DNA from: Varroa destructor
Lineage: Eukaryota > Arthropoda > Arachnida > Mesostigmata > Varroidae
DNA: 64,000 nt
Assembly: GCF_002443255.2 (NCBI RefSeq)
Contig: NW_019211458.1
Span: 41,358,365-41,422,364, forward strand
Direction: 5' to 3'
In this document: positions 26,601-39,253 of the stretch, piece after piece
Position numbering within the stretch: position 1 is the stretch's first letter
Layout of the letters: each line of letters opens with the position of its first letter
Notes under the pieces: generated by a model
The model's input: the letters and a program-made list of their open reading frames with translations, nothing else
What the model was told of the DNA's origin: nothing
Databases searched by the model: none
Translations under genes and position numbers: made by a program

Positions 26601-27090
26601 TTTACTGCGGAGAATCAAGTGCAAACCGTACTTAAGGCAGCCTTACAACAAGCGTCTAACAAACCAACGGGTGTTAGTTACCTAGCAGTCGAAAAAAGTG
26701 AAACCCTGTTTGCCCCGACGATCGGCGTTTTGGTCGCCGCCACTGGAGGCGAGAGGAGCTCTAGGAAGAAGTCGGAGGATCAGGATGGTTCTCAAGTCTA
26801 GATAACGGCGCGAGTCGCGGCATGTTTGAACGGCAGAAAAGATGGCTTCGCGCTCCTAAACCGCGAGCGATGGTTACAAAGATGCTAAGCATTGTCGTCA
26901 TCGAAAAAAGAGCTTTGCAAAGGTCTTTGCGAAGTCCATCGTGATTTGGACGTTTGCGTGATACAGAAAGACGCTTACGTTCTTCATCTGGAAAGCTCGC
27001 TTCACGGCACGTTTCCTGCTGCGACAGACACGATTGTCGACGATGATTCAAGTATGTTAGGCCTCAAAAGTAAAGGGTAACGTATTTTTT
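26600..27090. other. CpG-dense, GC-rich patch with exon-like frames
   Basis: G+C rises to about half here and to roughly 60% by hand count at 26701-26760, in surroundings that are mostly below 40%. I count about 34 CpG between 26701 and 27060, more than base composition predicts. Open frames are 26619-26801 and 26892-27080 on the plus strand and 26761-27051 on the minus strand. None carries a motif I know. The first plus-strand frame ends in a charged stretch (ERSSRKKSEDQDGSQ) and reads like ordinary protein. It could be an exon, a promoter-associated island, or an inserted foreign or repeat segment; the sequence does not decide. Confidence 0.4.
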
Positions 27091-27158
27091 TGCTAATCTT
27101 ACGGGCAAGTGCTAGTCTAAGATAAAATTCGGGTATAAATACACTTTTCTTATGAGCT

Positions 27159-27211
27159 GTTAGGCATCCCGTCAGACGGCTGGCTTCCGGCCGTCTGACA
27201 GGAGATCTAAC
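27159..27211. repeat. Imperfect 22-bp inverted repeat (hairpin)
   Basis: The arm at 27159-27180 pairs with 27190-27211 across a 9-base loop: the inner ten pairs (GTCAGACGGC with GCCGTCTGAC) and the outer five are perfect, with three mismatches and one G-U pair between. The stem is too short for a typical animal microRNA precursor. It lies about 80 bp beyond the CpG-dense patch. Confidence 0.75.
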
Positions 27212-27684
27212 ACCAGTGACAGACGTAAAACCGGAAACATTTAGTTTCAGACTTAAAGAACTCTAAATATTTAGATAAGCAATACATATGCACGCTCACT
27301 CTGAAGTAATAGCGATGTTGCTTATAGAGCTCTTGTTCCCTGCAAGTGTCAGATACATATGTATTACAAGGCACTATACATGGAAAGATAACCAAAAATA
27401 AAAAAAAACTAGCAAAAGAATATTAACGCGGAGTTTGATTATTGGGCTATAATGTATTATGTTACTACAACTTCATTATAGAGAAACCGCTGCTTCTGGA
27501 AAGAGATTTGTTATTAGACTGTAACTATTTCATAAGACATAAGAGGGCTTTCACGGGAATAAAAGGTAAGAGAAAAGATAATTATTATTAACAAATTATT
27601 TCTGAAAGGTTGGCAAGAATCAAATGCGTTGCTACGACACGCACAAGAAATATTGGCTGCCAAAAGGAAAAAAATCCATATTTA

Positions 27685-27687
<3 letters not shown>

Positions 27688-27726
<39 letters not shown>
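27688..27726. repeat. (AT)n microsatellite, 39 bp
   Basis: Pure alternating AT over 39 bp, the longest microsatellite in the window. Confidence 0.95.
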
Positions 27727-27730
<4 letters not shown>

Positions 27731-27910
27731 TATTATGCGTAGTTTTCCGTCGCCATAAATGTTGTATCACTAATATCATTGCAAACTTTATCCAACCGTG
27801 GATTTTTTGCTAGCTACCTTTTGCAGCTGAAACTTATTTTCCCATTATCTTTCCCATTCCGCATCAGACAAAACTTTAGTTTAACCCTTACCTTTTAAGT
27901 TAGTATATTT

Positions 27911-27962
27911 AATCAAATATATATATAAATATATACATATATCAAATATATATATATATATA
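27911..27962. repeat. Compound AT-rich microsatellite
   Basis: Two copies of an ATCAAATATATATAT-like unit within a region of interrupted AT dinucleotides. Confidence 0.85.
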
Positions 27963-29170
27963 GGTATATTTAGATTATTATGGCATTACGGTATACGGTA
28001 TCTTCATTATCTATCTACATCTCTGTTAGGTGGCCGCGTCTTTATAGACAATTGTATGGGTATTCAAAGCGTTAATTGCTAACAGCTGATTTTGTTAACA
28101 AGATCCATTGTTCTCCTTTAAAGCTAGATTTTTTGTTTACACGTTCCAGGGTATCAATTTGCAACAAAGCAGGTCTCTAAATCACAACATGTTTTTAGTT
28201 TATCTTTAAAAGTGTTCCCTTGCCTAAAATTCAGTTTCATAGGTCAATGTATCGAAAATATATTGATATTTTCTGCATGACTATCGTGAATTGGGCCTTG
28301 TCAGCTCTTCCACCAAAGTCTTTCGCCATCCGCACAAAGCTGAGAGCTAAATTTTCGAAAAGCGCTTTGATACAAGCATAATTAATATATGCCCGAATGA
28401 GCTTAGTGTACGATCTTTTTCTTCGCCTTTTCGTTTGTAATTTTCGAATCACGGTTGTACGCGCACCCTGAATCCTGATATGCAAAGTACAGTCCTCGTA
28501 CTAGTTAAATACGGGATGGAGAACTTCTACTTTCTTGTTCAACTTCGAGGCCGCGTCGCGCCATGTTCTATGAACAAAATTTTGTCAAGACCAACGTGAC
28601 TTTTCGCTGTTCCAGAAGCGTAGACTGCCCCATTTTACTACGTTACCCTTCCTGCCTGACAAATGCTCATTTCATAATATTTTATAGAAGTAGGTGCATT
28701 TATGGTTAGGTAATGGTCCGATTCGGCAATTCTATTAGAGCAAATTCAGAGGAATGCGAACTATATGGGTTTGCTATATGGTAAAAGTGTTTCCATTTAC
28801 TGATGTACGAGACGAATTCTTATGGTTTCTCCACCATATTAATGAAATAGACAATGCCACTATGAGACTAGCAGTAGAAATAAATATATTTGCGAATAAA
28901 TAAACTGTGCGAACATTTGCGTGGACTTGTTCATTAATACGTTATCATTTGGACATACATAGAGTAGCTTTCTGTATAGCCCGTGATGCAGAAATCCGTG
29001 ACGTGTTTATATAAAACTGAAAAGCCCGCTCTGACGTTTGAACCGTTTTGCGCGACTTCACCTTCGTATTTTTGGAAATGGGTTTTTTGCCAATTATTAC
29101 GCGTCACCCTAACTCATCGTTAGACAGCTATGGAGTAATATCTTAAGCCAATTGTAGCCTGCCTTCTGTT

Positions 29171-29374
29171 AAACAACAATTTTACCTTATAAAACAGGTG
29201 TTCGATTATTAGTTAGATCAGCAGATGTAATTCATTCATGAACAGTTCCTTCTTTAGCTTTAAAGGTTGATGCTATTCCAGGGCGTTTAAATCAATTAAT
29301 ATTATATGGATATCGTCCTGGACTATATTATGGACAATGTTCAGAAATTTGTGGGGCTAATCATAGTTTTATAC
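29171..29374 (+). pseudogene. cox2: Nuclear mitochondrial insertion (NUMT): cox2 fragment
   Basis: A continuous frame of about 65 codons encodes the CuA-binding part of cytochrome c oxidase subunit II, the mitochondrial electron-entry subunit. Recognisable blocks are DVIHSW-TVPS (29224-29253), [11 protein letters not shown] (29263-29295), [19 protein letters not shown] (29314-29370). All six CuA ligands are present: His in VIHSW, then C-x-E-x-C, the His of NHSF and the following ATA, which is Met in the invertebrate mitochondrial code. The only nuclear stop is TGA at 29239-29241, where the mitochondrial code gives Trp. Similarity starts near 29171 with a degraded ILPYKTG leader and stops abruptly after the ATA codon at 29371, where M-P-I is expected but the frame runs into unrelated sequence. 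The lack of frameshifts suggests a fairly recent insertion. It has no flanking mitochondrial genes and cannot be expressed from the nucleus. Confidence 0.93.
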
Positions 29375-30786
29375 GTGAATTTCCTATGAATTTCTTGAGT
29401 CAGGAATTTTTCCATGCCAGTCGTCTAGTTATAGGCGGTCGCCTTTGAATGTGTCTTTAGCATTCCTCATTCATCAATCCATGATGACAATGAATAATGA
29501 CAGGTTACGGAGCACCAACCTGATGATCGTTCGTTTCTGTAATGTTAGAGGAATATTAGCACACGAGTAATACAAGTGAGCATACAGTTGTCATCAAACC
29601 GCTAAAATTTTTCGATGATTTCTAATTACTTCGCCCTCAGCAGAAAAGTTTGAACCGGAGCTGGGGTGCGACGGGGCTAACCAGCTGACGCCCGTTGAAG
29701 CTTGATCGTGATGGAGTGCTATAGTTTAGCGAGTGTTCCTTTGAAAAGTCAGGCCTTCCCTTTAACCTAGCCAATATGTTGAGCGCATTCATCAAGCAAA
29801 TCGATTAAAGTAGCGATACTCGACTTGACCCAGCTTCAACGAGATCTCACTGATTGATATCCTGTCTTGAATCGCGTCTATACAATTCTAGGACAGAATC
29901 TGGGTCGGGCTAATCCATCAACGACAAAACACCGACTAACACAGTGATTCATTACAAGTAGAAATTATTCATGTATGGAGTTCATGGAATTTAATTTCAA
30001 GTTTAATTGTCGGTAATACTGAGCGCAAATTGAGCACAATTTTTATATAGATTTATCTGATATTGCAAGCTTATTTATTTAACTCAAAATTGCTTAAATT
30101 CAGAAAAACGCAAAAATGCCCGTTTACCTATGATGAGTCTATAAAGGACAAGTTTTAACTAAAAATTATTTCTAACTAGACTAATTTCTACCCTTATAAT
30201 AAAAATTATTAGCAACAACTATGTACACTGCCTTCACTGAATACCAAACAAATTTTCCTACAATCCTTCATCATTCTCCCTTGAGGGCAAATTAAATAAA
30301 AAATAAATTCGAGTTCTTTAAATTTGAATTCATCCCTATTGATTTCTGTATAGACGAGATATGACTAACGCTTTACCGTGTATCGGTTCCCTATTCAAGG
30401 TGACGGGGAAATAGCTACAAGCAAGTATTTAACCGTGTTTTACGCAAGTTAAGTGAATACTTTTATTACGTTTGTAACAGAAGATCCGAACGGACCAGGA
30501 ACGTTGGAATTATATACGAATATTTAAAAATCAGTAGGCCTGCAGTTATCGCACATCGATTTGTTCCTCTATAATGGAGTGTCATGCGTTAGTCCCTTGA
30601 TGCACTATAAATCACATGTCAGAATCTTACAACGTATAAGGTGGTAAAGAGCATATAATTTTTTTCTTGTTATAAAACGGTTGAAACCTCCCAGAGAAGC
30701 TAAGATCCCTGTAAAAATTAAGTGAAGAATACGCAGGCGGAGCAGCTAAAGACGAAACATCTAATCGAGTCGCTTATCTTTTATGC

Positions 30787-30822
30787 CGTATACACATATG
30801 TACGTACGTGCGTGCATGTATG
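30787..30822. repeat. Perfect alternating purine-pyrimidine tract, 36 nt
   Basis: Every base from 30787 to 30822 alternates pyrimidine and purine, mixing TA, CA, TG and CG steps (for example TACGTACGTGCGTGCATG). It is not a simple AT microsatellite. Tracts of this kind can adopt left-handed Z-DNA. Confidence 0.85.
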
Positions 30823-32392
30823 AAAATATACTTGAGCGCAATAAAATGACAGCCTAGATAAATGATATGCAACGCCATTTTTTTGTGAATCCGCTTACCT
30901 TTCAAATATTTTCGTATATCCGTTTTTTGGATCAAGTGTACAAGGTAACATTTGAGATAATGTCCATCTGCAAATGCGTGGCGTATTTCTAGCCCACACG
31001 TTTAATTAATAGGGCTAACAGAGCTTATATGATTGACTAGCCCGTTTTTACTTCCTAGCTCAGCTAATTTTAGGGTCCATGGTAATCTAGATGTAGAACT
31101 TGAGTGTAGTGGACAAAGACGTTAATGCCGCATTGTCACGAGGACGAGCATGGGAGGGCTGCGAATAAAATCTCATCATTAGTTACTCTACCACCTTTAA
31201 GGGTGTGAAAGCTGGAACACGGCCGTGGTCTTCTACCAGCTATCAAGATTGACTAAACCATAAAAAAATAGGTCATTGTTTAAAATGAGTGAAGTGCCAG
31301 AGATGTACCAGGCAAATTTCTAAAAACACAATAGGAAAAAAAACCCTAGTGCCTTTTGTGAATGAACAAAATGTAAGGTTTGCTCTGGGTAGAACGTTCT
31401 ATAATTGTTTAGTGCAAAACCACTTCAAAAAACTGATCAAATGACTTCGATCGTTCGATTCGGTACCTTCATTTAGAGCAAGGCAAATGGGTTCAATGGC
31501 GTATTTGACGTATTTGGCGTAGTGACGTACACAGGCAACGTGTCGAAATACGAATGTCCGCGAGTTCAGAAACCAAAGTTTCTTATAGATACACTGCCGA
31601 TTAGGCGCAGGTTTATCTCAGTTTTAGAGGACTCAATAAGAGCTTCTGAGCAACACAGTACTCAAACATAGAAACTGAACAAACACTGGGTTAAAGTGTT
31701 GCACTAAGCATTGTTAACTGCGAGATACATTTTTTTTTTGCTGCATTCAAACTTAATCTAGTAGATAACTTCGCAGGCTACAGAATCCATCCAACGCCCA
31801 ACGAGATGGTGCGAGATAACGAGATATTGTGCCTCTCCGTGTCTTTCGTTCAGCTGCTGCGGTGTTTTGATTTCGGCAAGAGGTACAGTATGGCGTTTTA
31901 CGCTGTATCAGTGTCTCTAAACGTTATCTGTTTGAACGCTATTTGAGCTCTATTTTCGTTTTCTTCTTTTTTCGAGAGAATATTCAATCAATTGTACGAT
32001 CGACATTTTGCTGAAGAGAGGCCATATTTGACAACTGTAATTATTTGAGCACGAAATTCTACGGGCTTATTCGCTTAGTTCGCCAATTGCAGATAAAGAA
32101 ACAACATTAGAAACTAGCAACAAAGTAGACAGATTTTACGGCTAAATTTTGTCCGTACTACCGCATCCTTATATCATATTCTTTTTTTTTTTTTATTTTA
32201 CTGAAAAGCACCCTTTTTCAAAGTGTAGATTAGCAGAATGTTCTGACGCGCTCTTGGGGGCGAAAATGCCGTAACGGAAAATGTGAAAAGTATTGTAACG
32301 CTATAGAAGCCTAAGCTAAAAACTTTCACATTTTATTTATAAACTGTCTATAAAATCCACGTTTTGTTTTCTTTTCGAAAGTATACATTAAA

Positions 32393-32416
32393 ATATATAT
32401 ATATATATATATATAT
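32393..32416. repeat. (AT)n microsatellite
   Basis: Pure AT run of 12 units followed by a T run. Confidence 0.95.
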
Positions 32417-35400
32417 TTTTTGTACAATTACGTGAGACCTGACATGGGTAAATCGGGAAAATACGAACTATCGAGCCTGTGGCCGCGTTGAACAGTATCC
32501 ATGAATACTTCCTTTATTTCCTGCTCAAATAAGACGGAATGTTTGATTCTTAAATCTAAGCTATGTTATATGATGAGCATGTGCGTGAAACGAAAACACA
32601 CAATTAAATGTTGAACATTGGTGGTAAAAGCATTCTATTTTTTGCTTAAAGATAATGGACAAGGTGAACTTTCTTCACAGCAGACTAACACTGTGCAATT
32701 TGGAATAGGCTCCTTCGCAAAAAGCTACCGAGAGACAAGTTTCGAATTAGTAGAACATTTTAGCGTGGCCCCCCTAATTAATCTGGCTACAAATAGCATC
32801 CCTTTAACGATCACTATCATTCAAGAAAGCCAATTCAACAGAGATTACGTACTTAGCCAAGACCGTCAGACTGAGCTGCTTGATCCGTAAAAAAGAGACA
32901 AAATGCGTTAGGTCATTTAGGTCAAACACATTTGAAATGTACAGGCAAAGTACTTTAGCCGACACATATTCTTTATACTGCTATACATATTTGCGGTCTA
33001 TAAGCTTTATAATATAAATGCCAATGTATCACGTAAGACGTGCTGAAAGCGTACATTGATATTACAATGTACAATACATCAATTACCAACTCAACGTATT
33101 AAATGCTTAATAATGCCATGATAGCCGTTGGAGCGATGTCGCTTCGTTTGTCCAGGGTCTTCGCTTCTTAGGTTGCTTATAAACGTTTGACGAGAGCTCC
33201 GTATCCAACATAAGTAAATCATGACATTTTACGACTCGAACTTTATAGTCCTAGCTTTTGTATATGATACACCTTAGAGACATAGGCAAAAGTTCTCGGA
33301 AGAAGGAATCGTTATTCAAAGTGTTTCTTGCTATTAAGTGTACGAGCAGCTTTTGTTCTAACAGCCAGATAGCGACACTGTTTTTTCTATTCGCCTTGAA
33401 AATGTAACGTTTTCATCAATTCTGATATCGTTTTTTTGATTGTTTTTGTTGTTACACATATGAATTTTGTGTTTTGCTTTCGTAGGCGTACATGCTTACA
33501 AGCATAGTGTCAACAATAACGCTTCCACTATGGATCATCATTTGAATCTTGCCCAGCGAATCGTAAATACTTGTATCTACCTCGTCTAATGTGGAAAAAA
33601 CAATGATTGTCACTTAAAACTTTTCTCTCTGATGCGATTTATTTGAAAATTACTTCCCTTAAGTTTCATTTTACGACAATGGAACAATCTAATATAGTTA
33701 AGGGAAATTATGTTCGGAAACTCTGGAAATTCCTTTTATAGCCCCCGGCACCTGGTCAAGAATTGAACAGGAGTATAGGGCCGAAAGTAACTGCCTTTCC
33801 GTACGGGTCCGTGGAAGCTGCCATTTATAATACGATCCTCAGTTGTACGGTTGGCTTACGGGTTAAGCTTCTTTTCAACTGTTCTATGTGAATCCGCTAG
33901 ATCTGACTACTAATATTATATAGTTTATATTATTTCTGGATTGCGTATACGATAGCATGCAGATTTTCCTAATCCAGTGAAATGAATAGACATGGAAGAC
34001 TCATAGAGATCGAGTAAATCACGTCGGTTATATACACTTATCAGTCATGTAAAGAATATTCACTTGAAAGCTTCAATGCAAGACACATCGCAAAGACAAA
34101 GCAACCTGTATCAGTGTGGGCATGTTGGCCATTTAGCTGGAACTAATGGATACAAAAGCTGTACACGAACGTGCTGGTGATATTTGTAAGCAACGCTTCT
34201 AACGCGCCTACAACAACAGTGGAAAATAGAGAAACTTATGAGGCATAAAGTTGCTTTTGCGTCCCAGAGGGGCGCACAGCGTTATCTTTAACTACAGTAC
34301 TGAATAAGGTAAACAAGTAACACACACGACAACACAAAAGATGGTTCACGAACAGCAGACGGACCGTGAATACGTAGATTACAGAGATGTAACTATTTCC
34401 CGCCATTACCTCACATCCTTGATTAAATTGTGCTAAGCGGAGACTGCACGAGGAATGGAAGCACAATAGTAAAATCGTATATGTCTGCATATAATAATAA
34501 TAACCTTTGGACCTTTCAAGTCGCAGATGGAACGAAAAGATGCTGTTCACACATTTAATGAAAGGTCACGATGCACTGGCAACGACTAGTCGCGATCGGT
34601 GACGGAAATGCCTATGGTTATTGATACGGGTCGACATGGTTGTGTATAGATATCATTTTCAGTAACCGGGAATATACATAGAGAAAGAGAGCTAGAGAGC
34701 AAAGAAATCTATCGTTTTTAAAGTTGTACGGTGTTCTCTGAATCAGCAGAAATAGCACCATAGTTGTGTTACAAGGACATGTTGGTAGTTTACCGTTGAC
34801 AAAGCTATGGTGAATTAGAGCTCGTCGTTGACTAGGCCAGCTATACCCACACACGTTATCAAACTCTGCATGTGGGCTTTCTGGGTATGAAATCGCGAAT
34901 TAGAAAATATTAGATCGCGTCTGTTAGTGCACCATTAATTTTGCTAAAAGCAAATAAGATCAGGTTAACATGGACGAGTTCAGAAGGGGCGACAAGGTAC
35001 AACTAACTGTGTCCGCCTGCCTCTAGCCTTGTGGGCCCGAGAAAAGCCCATAGTACTATTCAGGCTTAACGTTCTCAAGCTGACCTACCCGCAAAGCCCA
35101 GACTCATGGAACCTCACATAACTAGATTCGTTATTATACATATTGTAGATAGTTATTTCCAAAATTACTTGTTATGATGTTATTATGATTGTTTAGCATA
35201 ACTGACAAGTAGATTAGACGCATGTCGTGATGGTGTGGACGTGCGGCTTTAGCTCAACGTGTGATTATAGTCAACTGAATTGTTTTCTGAAACCAGATTT
35301 GTTGTGTGATAAAGCTCAGGAAATTAACCTCGTTTAGAACTCGTGCTTTTTGTGTCTCAGTAGTATAAGATCATTTTATTGAGACACGTAATTATTTCGG

Positions 35401-35734
35401 GGACGAGTAAAATTATAAAAAATTATCGCCAATAAAAAACACCCTCCGCTGTCACTGGCGCTGATTAATTTATCGTAATCTTGACTCTGCTCGTCTGTTT
35501 TTCACGTGTATGCGTATATACGTAAAATACCAAGACTGCAGTGGAAAGCGCAATTTGCACAAATTAGCGCAAGGAACAAAAGTTAGAAAGCGACGAAGGT
35601 AGTACAATACGACGCAGGCATCGTCACATAGATCTAATTCGTTAAATGCTACACACAATTTTAAATTGCATCATAGCTCAGACGTAAGCTGTTCTACGCC
35701 GACATTTTTTTCCCATAAGTTGCCCTGATGATAT

Positions 35735-35756
35735 AATCAATCAATCAATCAATCAA
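35735..35756. repeat. (AATC)n microsatellite
   Basis: Five and a half perfect AATC units followed by an A run. Confidence 0.95.
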
Positions 35757-36091
35757 AAAAAATCTGGGAAATACATTTTGACACTGGTCGTATAGAAAAA
35801 AAATTAACTTTTAGACTAGTTATTAATTGTAGCTATATAGGTCGGTCATGTTAATTGATAATATGAATGGAACAGCGGACGATGTATCTGGCCATTGACG
35901 CGCTAATATATTTACAAATTGTGTCCAGTACTGATCCGCAGCTTAGATGAAAATATTCTGTAGAAAGGCGGCCTTTCCATAAGCCACTTGCATTAATTTA
36001 CCGCGATAAAGAGGTCACCTATTAATGTCAGAAGTAAGCAGTCATCGATGGTGATAAGGGTGTCTCCCTCGGATGCATCTTATCCGTACAC

Positions 36092-36109
36092 ATATATATA
36101 TATATATAA
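36092..36109. repeat. (AT)n microsatellite
   Basis: Pure AT run of nine units. Confidence 0.9.
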
Positions 36110-36771
36110 CTTAATGCAGTGTACGGGCATGGGTGAATGTTTTATGCATATTTGGACAACATGCATTTCGGCCTGTACGACCGTGTGTACATAATAGGAT
36201 ATACCGCTGCCAGTGGCATTGTGTACGCTATTTTTCTCCAGAGAGCTTATTAAATGATGATGACCAACGCGGCTTTAGAGGGAACGAATCTACTTTTATG
36301 CAGTTCTTACAAATGGCGTAGGACTGAGCATTGAATCTAACAAGCAAGCAAACATTGTATTGTTTATATTTTTTCTTAAGTCCGTCTTTGCAAGCTACCG
36401 GGTCGGCATGATTTGTAAGGTCCCTAAGCAGTATAGAACTTTCACCCGGGCAGTCAGACTCCTGCCTGAATCATACTCACTGGATCCATGCCTCATCTGC
36501 CTTGAGCAGTGCTTCACCAGCCTGACTGCGCGCCTCGCCTGGCTAACCCATGTCTAGGAAAGCATTCAGTTTCTCAGGATTTTCGCAATCTAGATCTTGT
36601 ATTTTTGACCCTTGGCCCAATGCCCAGGCCCTTTGGCCTTAGCCTGGATATGCAGTTGTTTTCAAAAGCGGTATGTTAAGATAATAATAAATGACAAGGA
36701 TCTTCTGTGGGTCCTCTTTTGTGGAATCATTGTTAACGTGATAGAAATGCTTCCGAGAGTTTACAAAAATA

Positions 36772-36805
36772 TATAGGGACTATCTCAAATTAGACAGTCC
36801 CTATA
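36772..36805. repeat. 14-bp inverted repeat (hairpin)
   Basis: TATAGGGACTATCT at 36772-36785 pairs with AGACAGTCCCTATA at 36792-36805, 13 of 14 bases, across a 6-base loop. Confidence 0.8.
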
Positions 36806-38966
36806 ATAGTTATGACGGGAACGAATTACAGCAGTTTTTCATTTATGTAGATGCCAAATTGATGAGATGATAACAAAAAGTTAACATCATTATTTGACAA
36901 TGCTGTTATATCGACAGGTTAACATGGCTCTCTGTGTTGTTCTTCAGTTTTCAAAAGCACAGCAAGCTCTCTACTTCGACGTTTTTTCAAGTTCTTTTTT
37001 GCACGCTGGCCAGCGCTTTAGTGGAGCTATATTGGTTTGGCAAACTTTCGCTGTTTCACTATTAATAAATACAAGTTTCAGATCAATTTGGTGTAACAAT
37101 AAATAAAGCAGGGCTTTGTATCATAGTTATGGGCCTCGTTGACACCGACGCACCTTGTCCAGTTCGAGCTGCAGATATCTAGGTAACCTAGAATAAGCAA
37201 ATGGCTAAATCGTTACGGCTGAAATGAGAAAGGATCCGTTGAGTTTTTAACATATATTTGAGTAAAAGAGGCAATTGCATTTCAAGTTACCACTTTCGGT
37301 TAAATAGTGTCCGGAGCATCTTCATCATCCGGGCAGTTTGCACGGTTACTGAACGTAACTGGGCCTATTAGTAAAGCGGATAATCATAATAAATGCAAAG
37401 GGTATGATAGTGCAACGGTGGTTTTCATTGGGATGTTGATCCAGTCACGCATACGTATCGTTTCCATTCTGTACAAGTGATTTTTTCAATGCTTCAGTAG
37501 GTCAGGTGCCATCTAGGTCACGCGATGAAATATGGAAGTAATAAAGGTTCTTTTAGCGCATACAACAAATAAAGTATCTGTGGAAGATGGACCTTTTCAC
37601 ATCATACACAATGAAAACAGGTGTTGTTACTGCCGAGTTCGGCTGATGTGTTAAGCGCTCACTCTCGAAAGTCATAACAAAAATTTATCACCCAACCAAC
37701 TCCTAGGTAAATGCCGCAAATATTGTATATCGACCACTCTCAAGCCTTCAGTATTGCCCTTTAGGTGTATCGCTCGTTAGAGATGTTCGTTCATTTACAG
37801 AGAATAAAGTTAAATTCGAATACAGGCTATACAGGACGGATGCTTCCGCCCGCCATATTCTAGACAAATATCAAATTAAAAACACGTTTCTGATGCACAC
37901 ATAATGCGGCAAAAAACACTATTTTTTTATGAACATGATAACAGAAAAAACAAAAGCTGTTTAATACAGTTAAGGTTACTACTAGCGTTCATATGCTTTA
38001 CGCCACTGTCGATTAGACTTCTGTAAAACGACAAGGCTCTCAAACAAACTCTACATCTTTACCATTCTGACAACGATTTTTACCAAGATGATTATGGAAC
38101 GTAATTCGAAATTCGGAATGAGCTGGTTTCTCTAGGAAGTTGATTAATTTCGTCCGATGTTTGATTTGTACAAAAAAAATTATAGATGTTCGTGCATAAG
38201 AAGTCGGTCCTTGCAGCCAAATATGAACGATTTGTTTGCCTCGAAAGATACATAAGCAATAACCAAAAGAATCGAGAACAGGGATTTACGCCAAGTATTC
38301 TGGGCTCCAGTTTATTTATGGCTGTGTTATTTTCATCGTCGAACGCAGTCATTTGCTCAATACTGTTTATATTAGTTAGTGTATTTGATAACGTGTAAGG
38401 CTTATATGCTGGGTTTTTGGCTCGAATTGGGAAATTAGGCGATATTATCGCCTTAGTTTTTTTTAGATTCGAACTTCTGTTACGGTACCTACTATTCACA
38501 TTTGGTTTACTTAACAACAATATCGTATCTATGTTTTACGTTGAATTAGAAAAATTCACAACTAAAGTGCAATACGTGTCTCTAGTACTTACCAAAATGT
38601 CAAGAAAAACCTTTTTCAGCTCCAACGTATTTAAATTTCAATTAACCATTATTTCATGAAGAAAATAATTTTTCTTCGATCACTGTAAATACACACATAT
38701 AATACGACCTTTTAACATCGTATTGATTGAGAAGAAAAATTTGATTTTTTAAGATTGACTATATATGAAAACGGTAGCTGAACGACTTTTCAACCTAACG
38801 ATAGAGAACAACATAAACGATAAAGCCTATGAGTGCCGCTTAACATTTTTGGGCTTTTCGTAACTAAAGATTATAGAGTTGCACTTGGTATCAAAGAATC
38901 GAAGTGGACGTAGCCCCTAAAATCGTTCCACCCTCTGATCGCCTAAAAAACAAAAGACTTATTTGT

Positions 38967-39150
38967 GTCAACTAGAGTGCCGTCGACACTGGCATGTTTA
39001 TGGAAATGCGCTAGTGTGCTTGCCTCTTTTCAATCACATTCTGAAGAGCCATAAGGCTGGTCGTAAGAAAGACCATGTTGCAAATTTCACAAAGTTCCTG
39101 AGGTGTGGAAAAAGGTCACAGGACAAACTCGCTGGAGAATGCAAATATAT
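38967..39150 (+). pseudogene. ORF1 zinc-knuckle remains of the non-LTR element
   Basis: The frame open at 38963-39313 carries C-x3-C followed by HWH (38967-38999), then KKDHVANFTKF-LRCGK (about 39067-39114) and a Cys at about 39141. This resembles tandem CCHC knuckles of a gag-like ORF1: G-H-V-A-x-x-C, then C-x-x-CGK-x-GH, with several Cys and the Gly-His pair mutated. A single-base deletion in the A run near 39110 would bring CGK and GH back in register, which suggests a frameshift. Identification leans on its position just upstream of the endonuclease; alone it would not be called. Confidence 0.4.
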
Positions 39151-39253
39151 GCTAAAGGGTAAATCATTTGCTAGCAAAGTCCCGATATCGACGAAAAATA
39201 CAGGTGAGCCGGCTGCTGCGCCTGTCTTCAAGTTATGGACCTTATTATGCAAA

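Larger units (their letters stand above)
27212..29170. other. No supportable gene; TA-rich stretch
   Basis: Holds two TA microsatellites listed separately. The minus-strand frame at 28237-28485 (82 codons, basic start with KRRRKR) has no domain I can name. Confidence 0.55.
29375..38950. other. No supportable gene; simple repeats and hairpins only
   Basis: No gene or transposon recognised in this 9.6-kb stretch. It contains the repeats and hairpins listed separately. The longest frame of the window lies at 38092-38520 on the minus strand (142 codons), overlapped by plus-strand frames at 38186-38398 and 38417-38659; none has a motif. A GC-richer patch at about 36400-36560 (frame 36360-36557) is also unassigned. 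Confidence 0.55.

Noticed and set aside
35362..35385. Partial similarity to the bantam microRNA core (AGATCATTTT)
   Set aside because: Only the core matches, the 3' half differs and no precursor hairpin surrounds it.
38092..38659. Longest open frame of the window (142 codons, minus strand) with overlapping plus-strand frames
   Set aside because: No motif, and at this G+C about one frame of this size is expected by chance; overlapping frames on both strands reflect local lack of stops.
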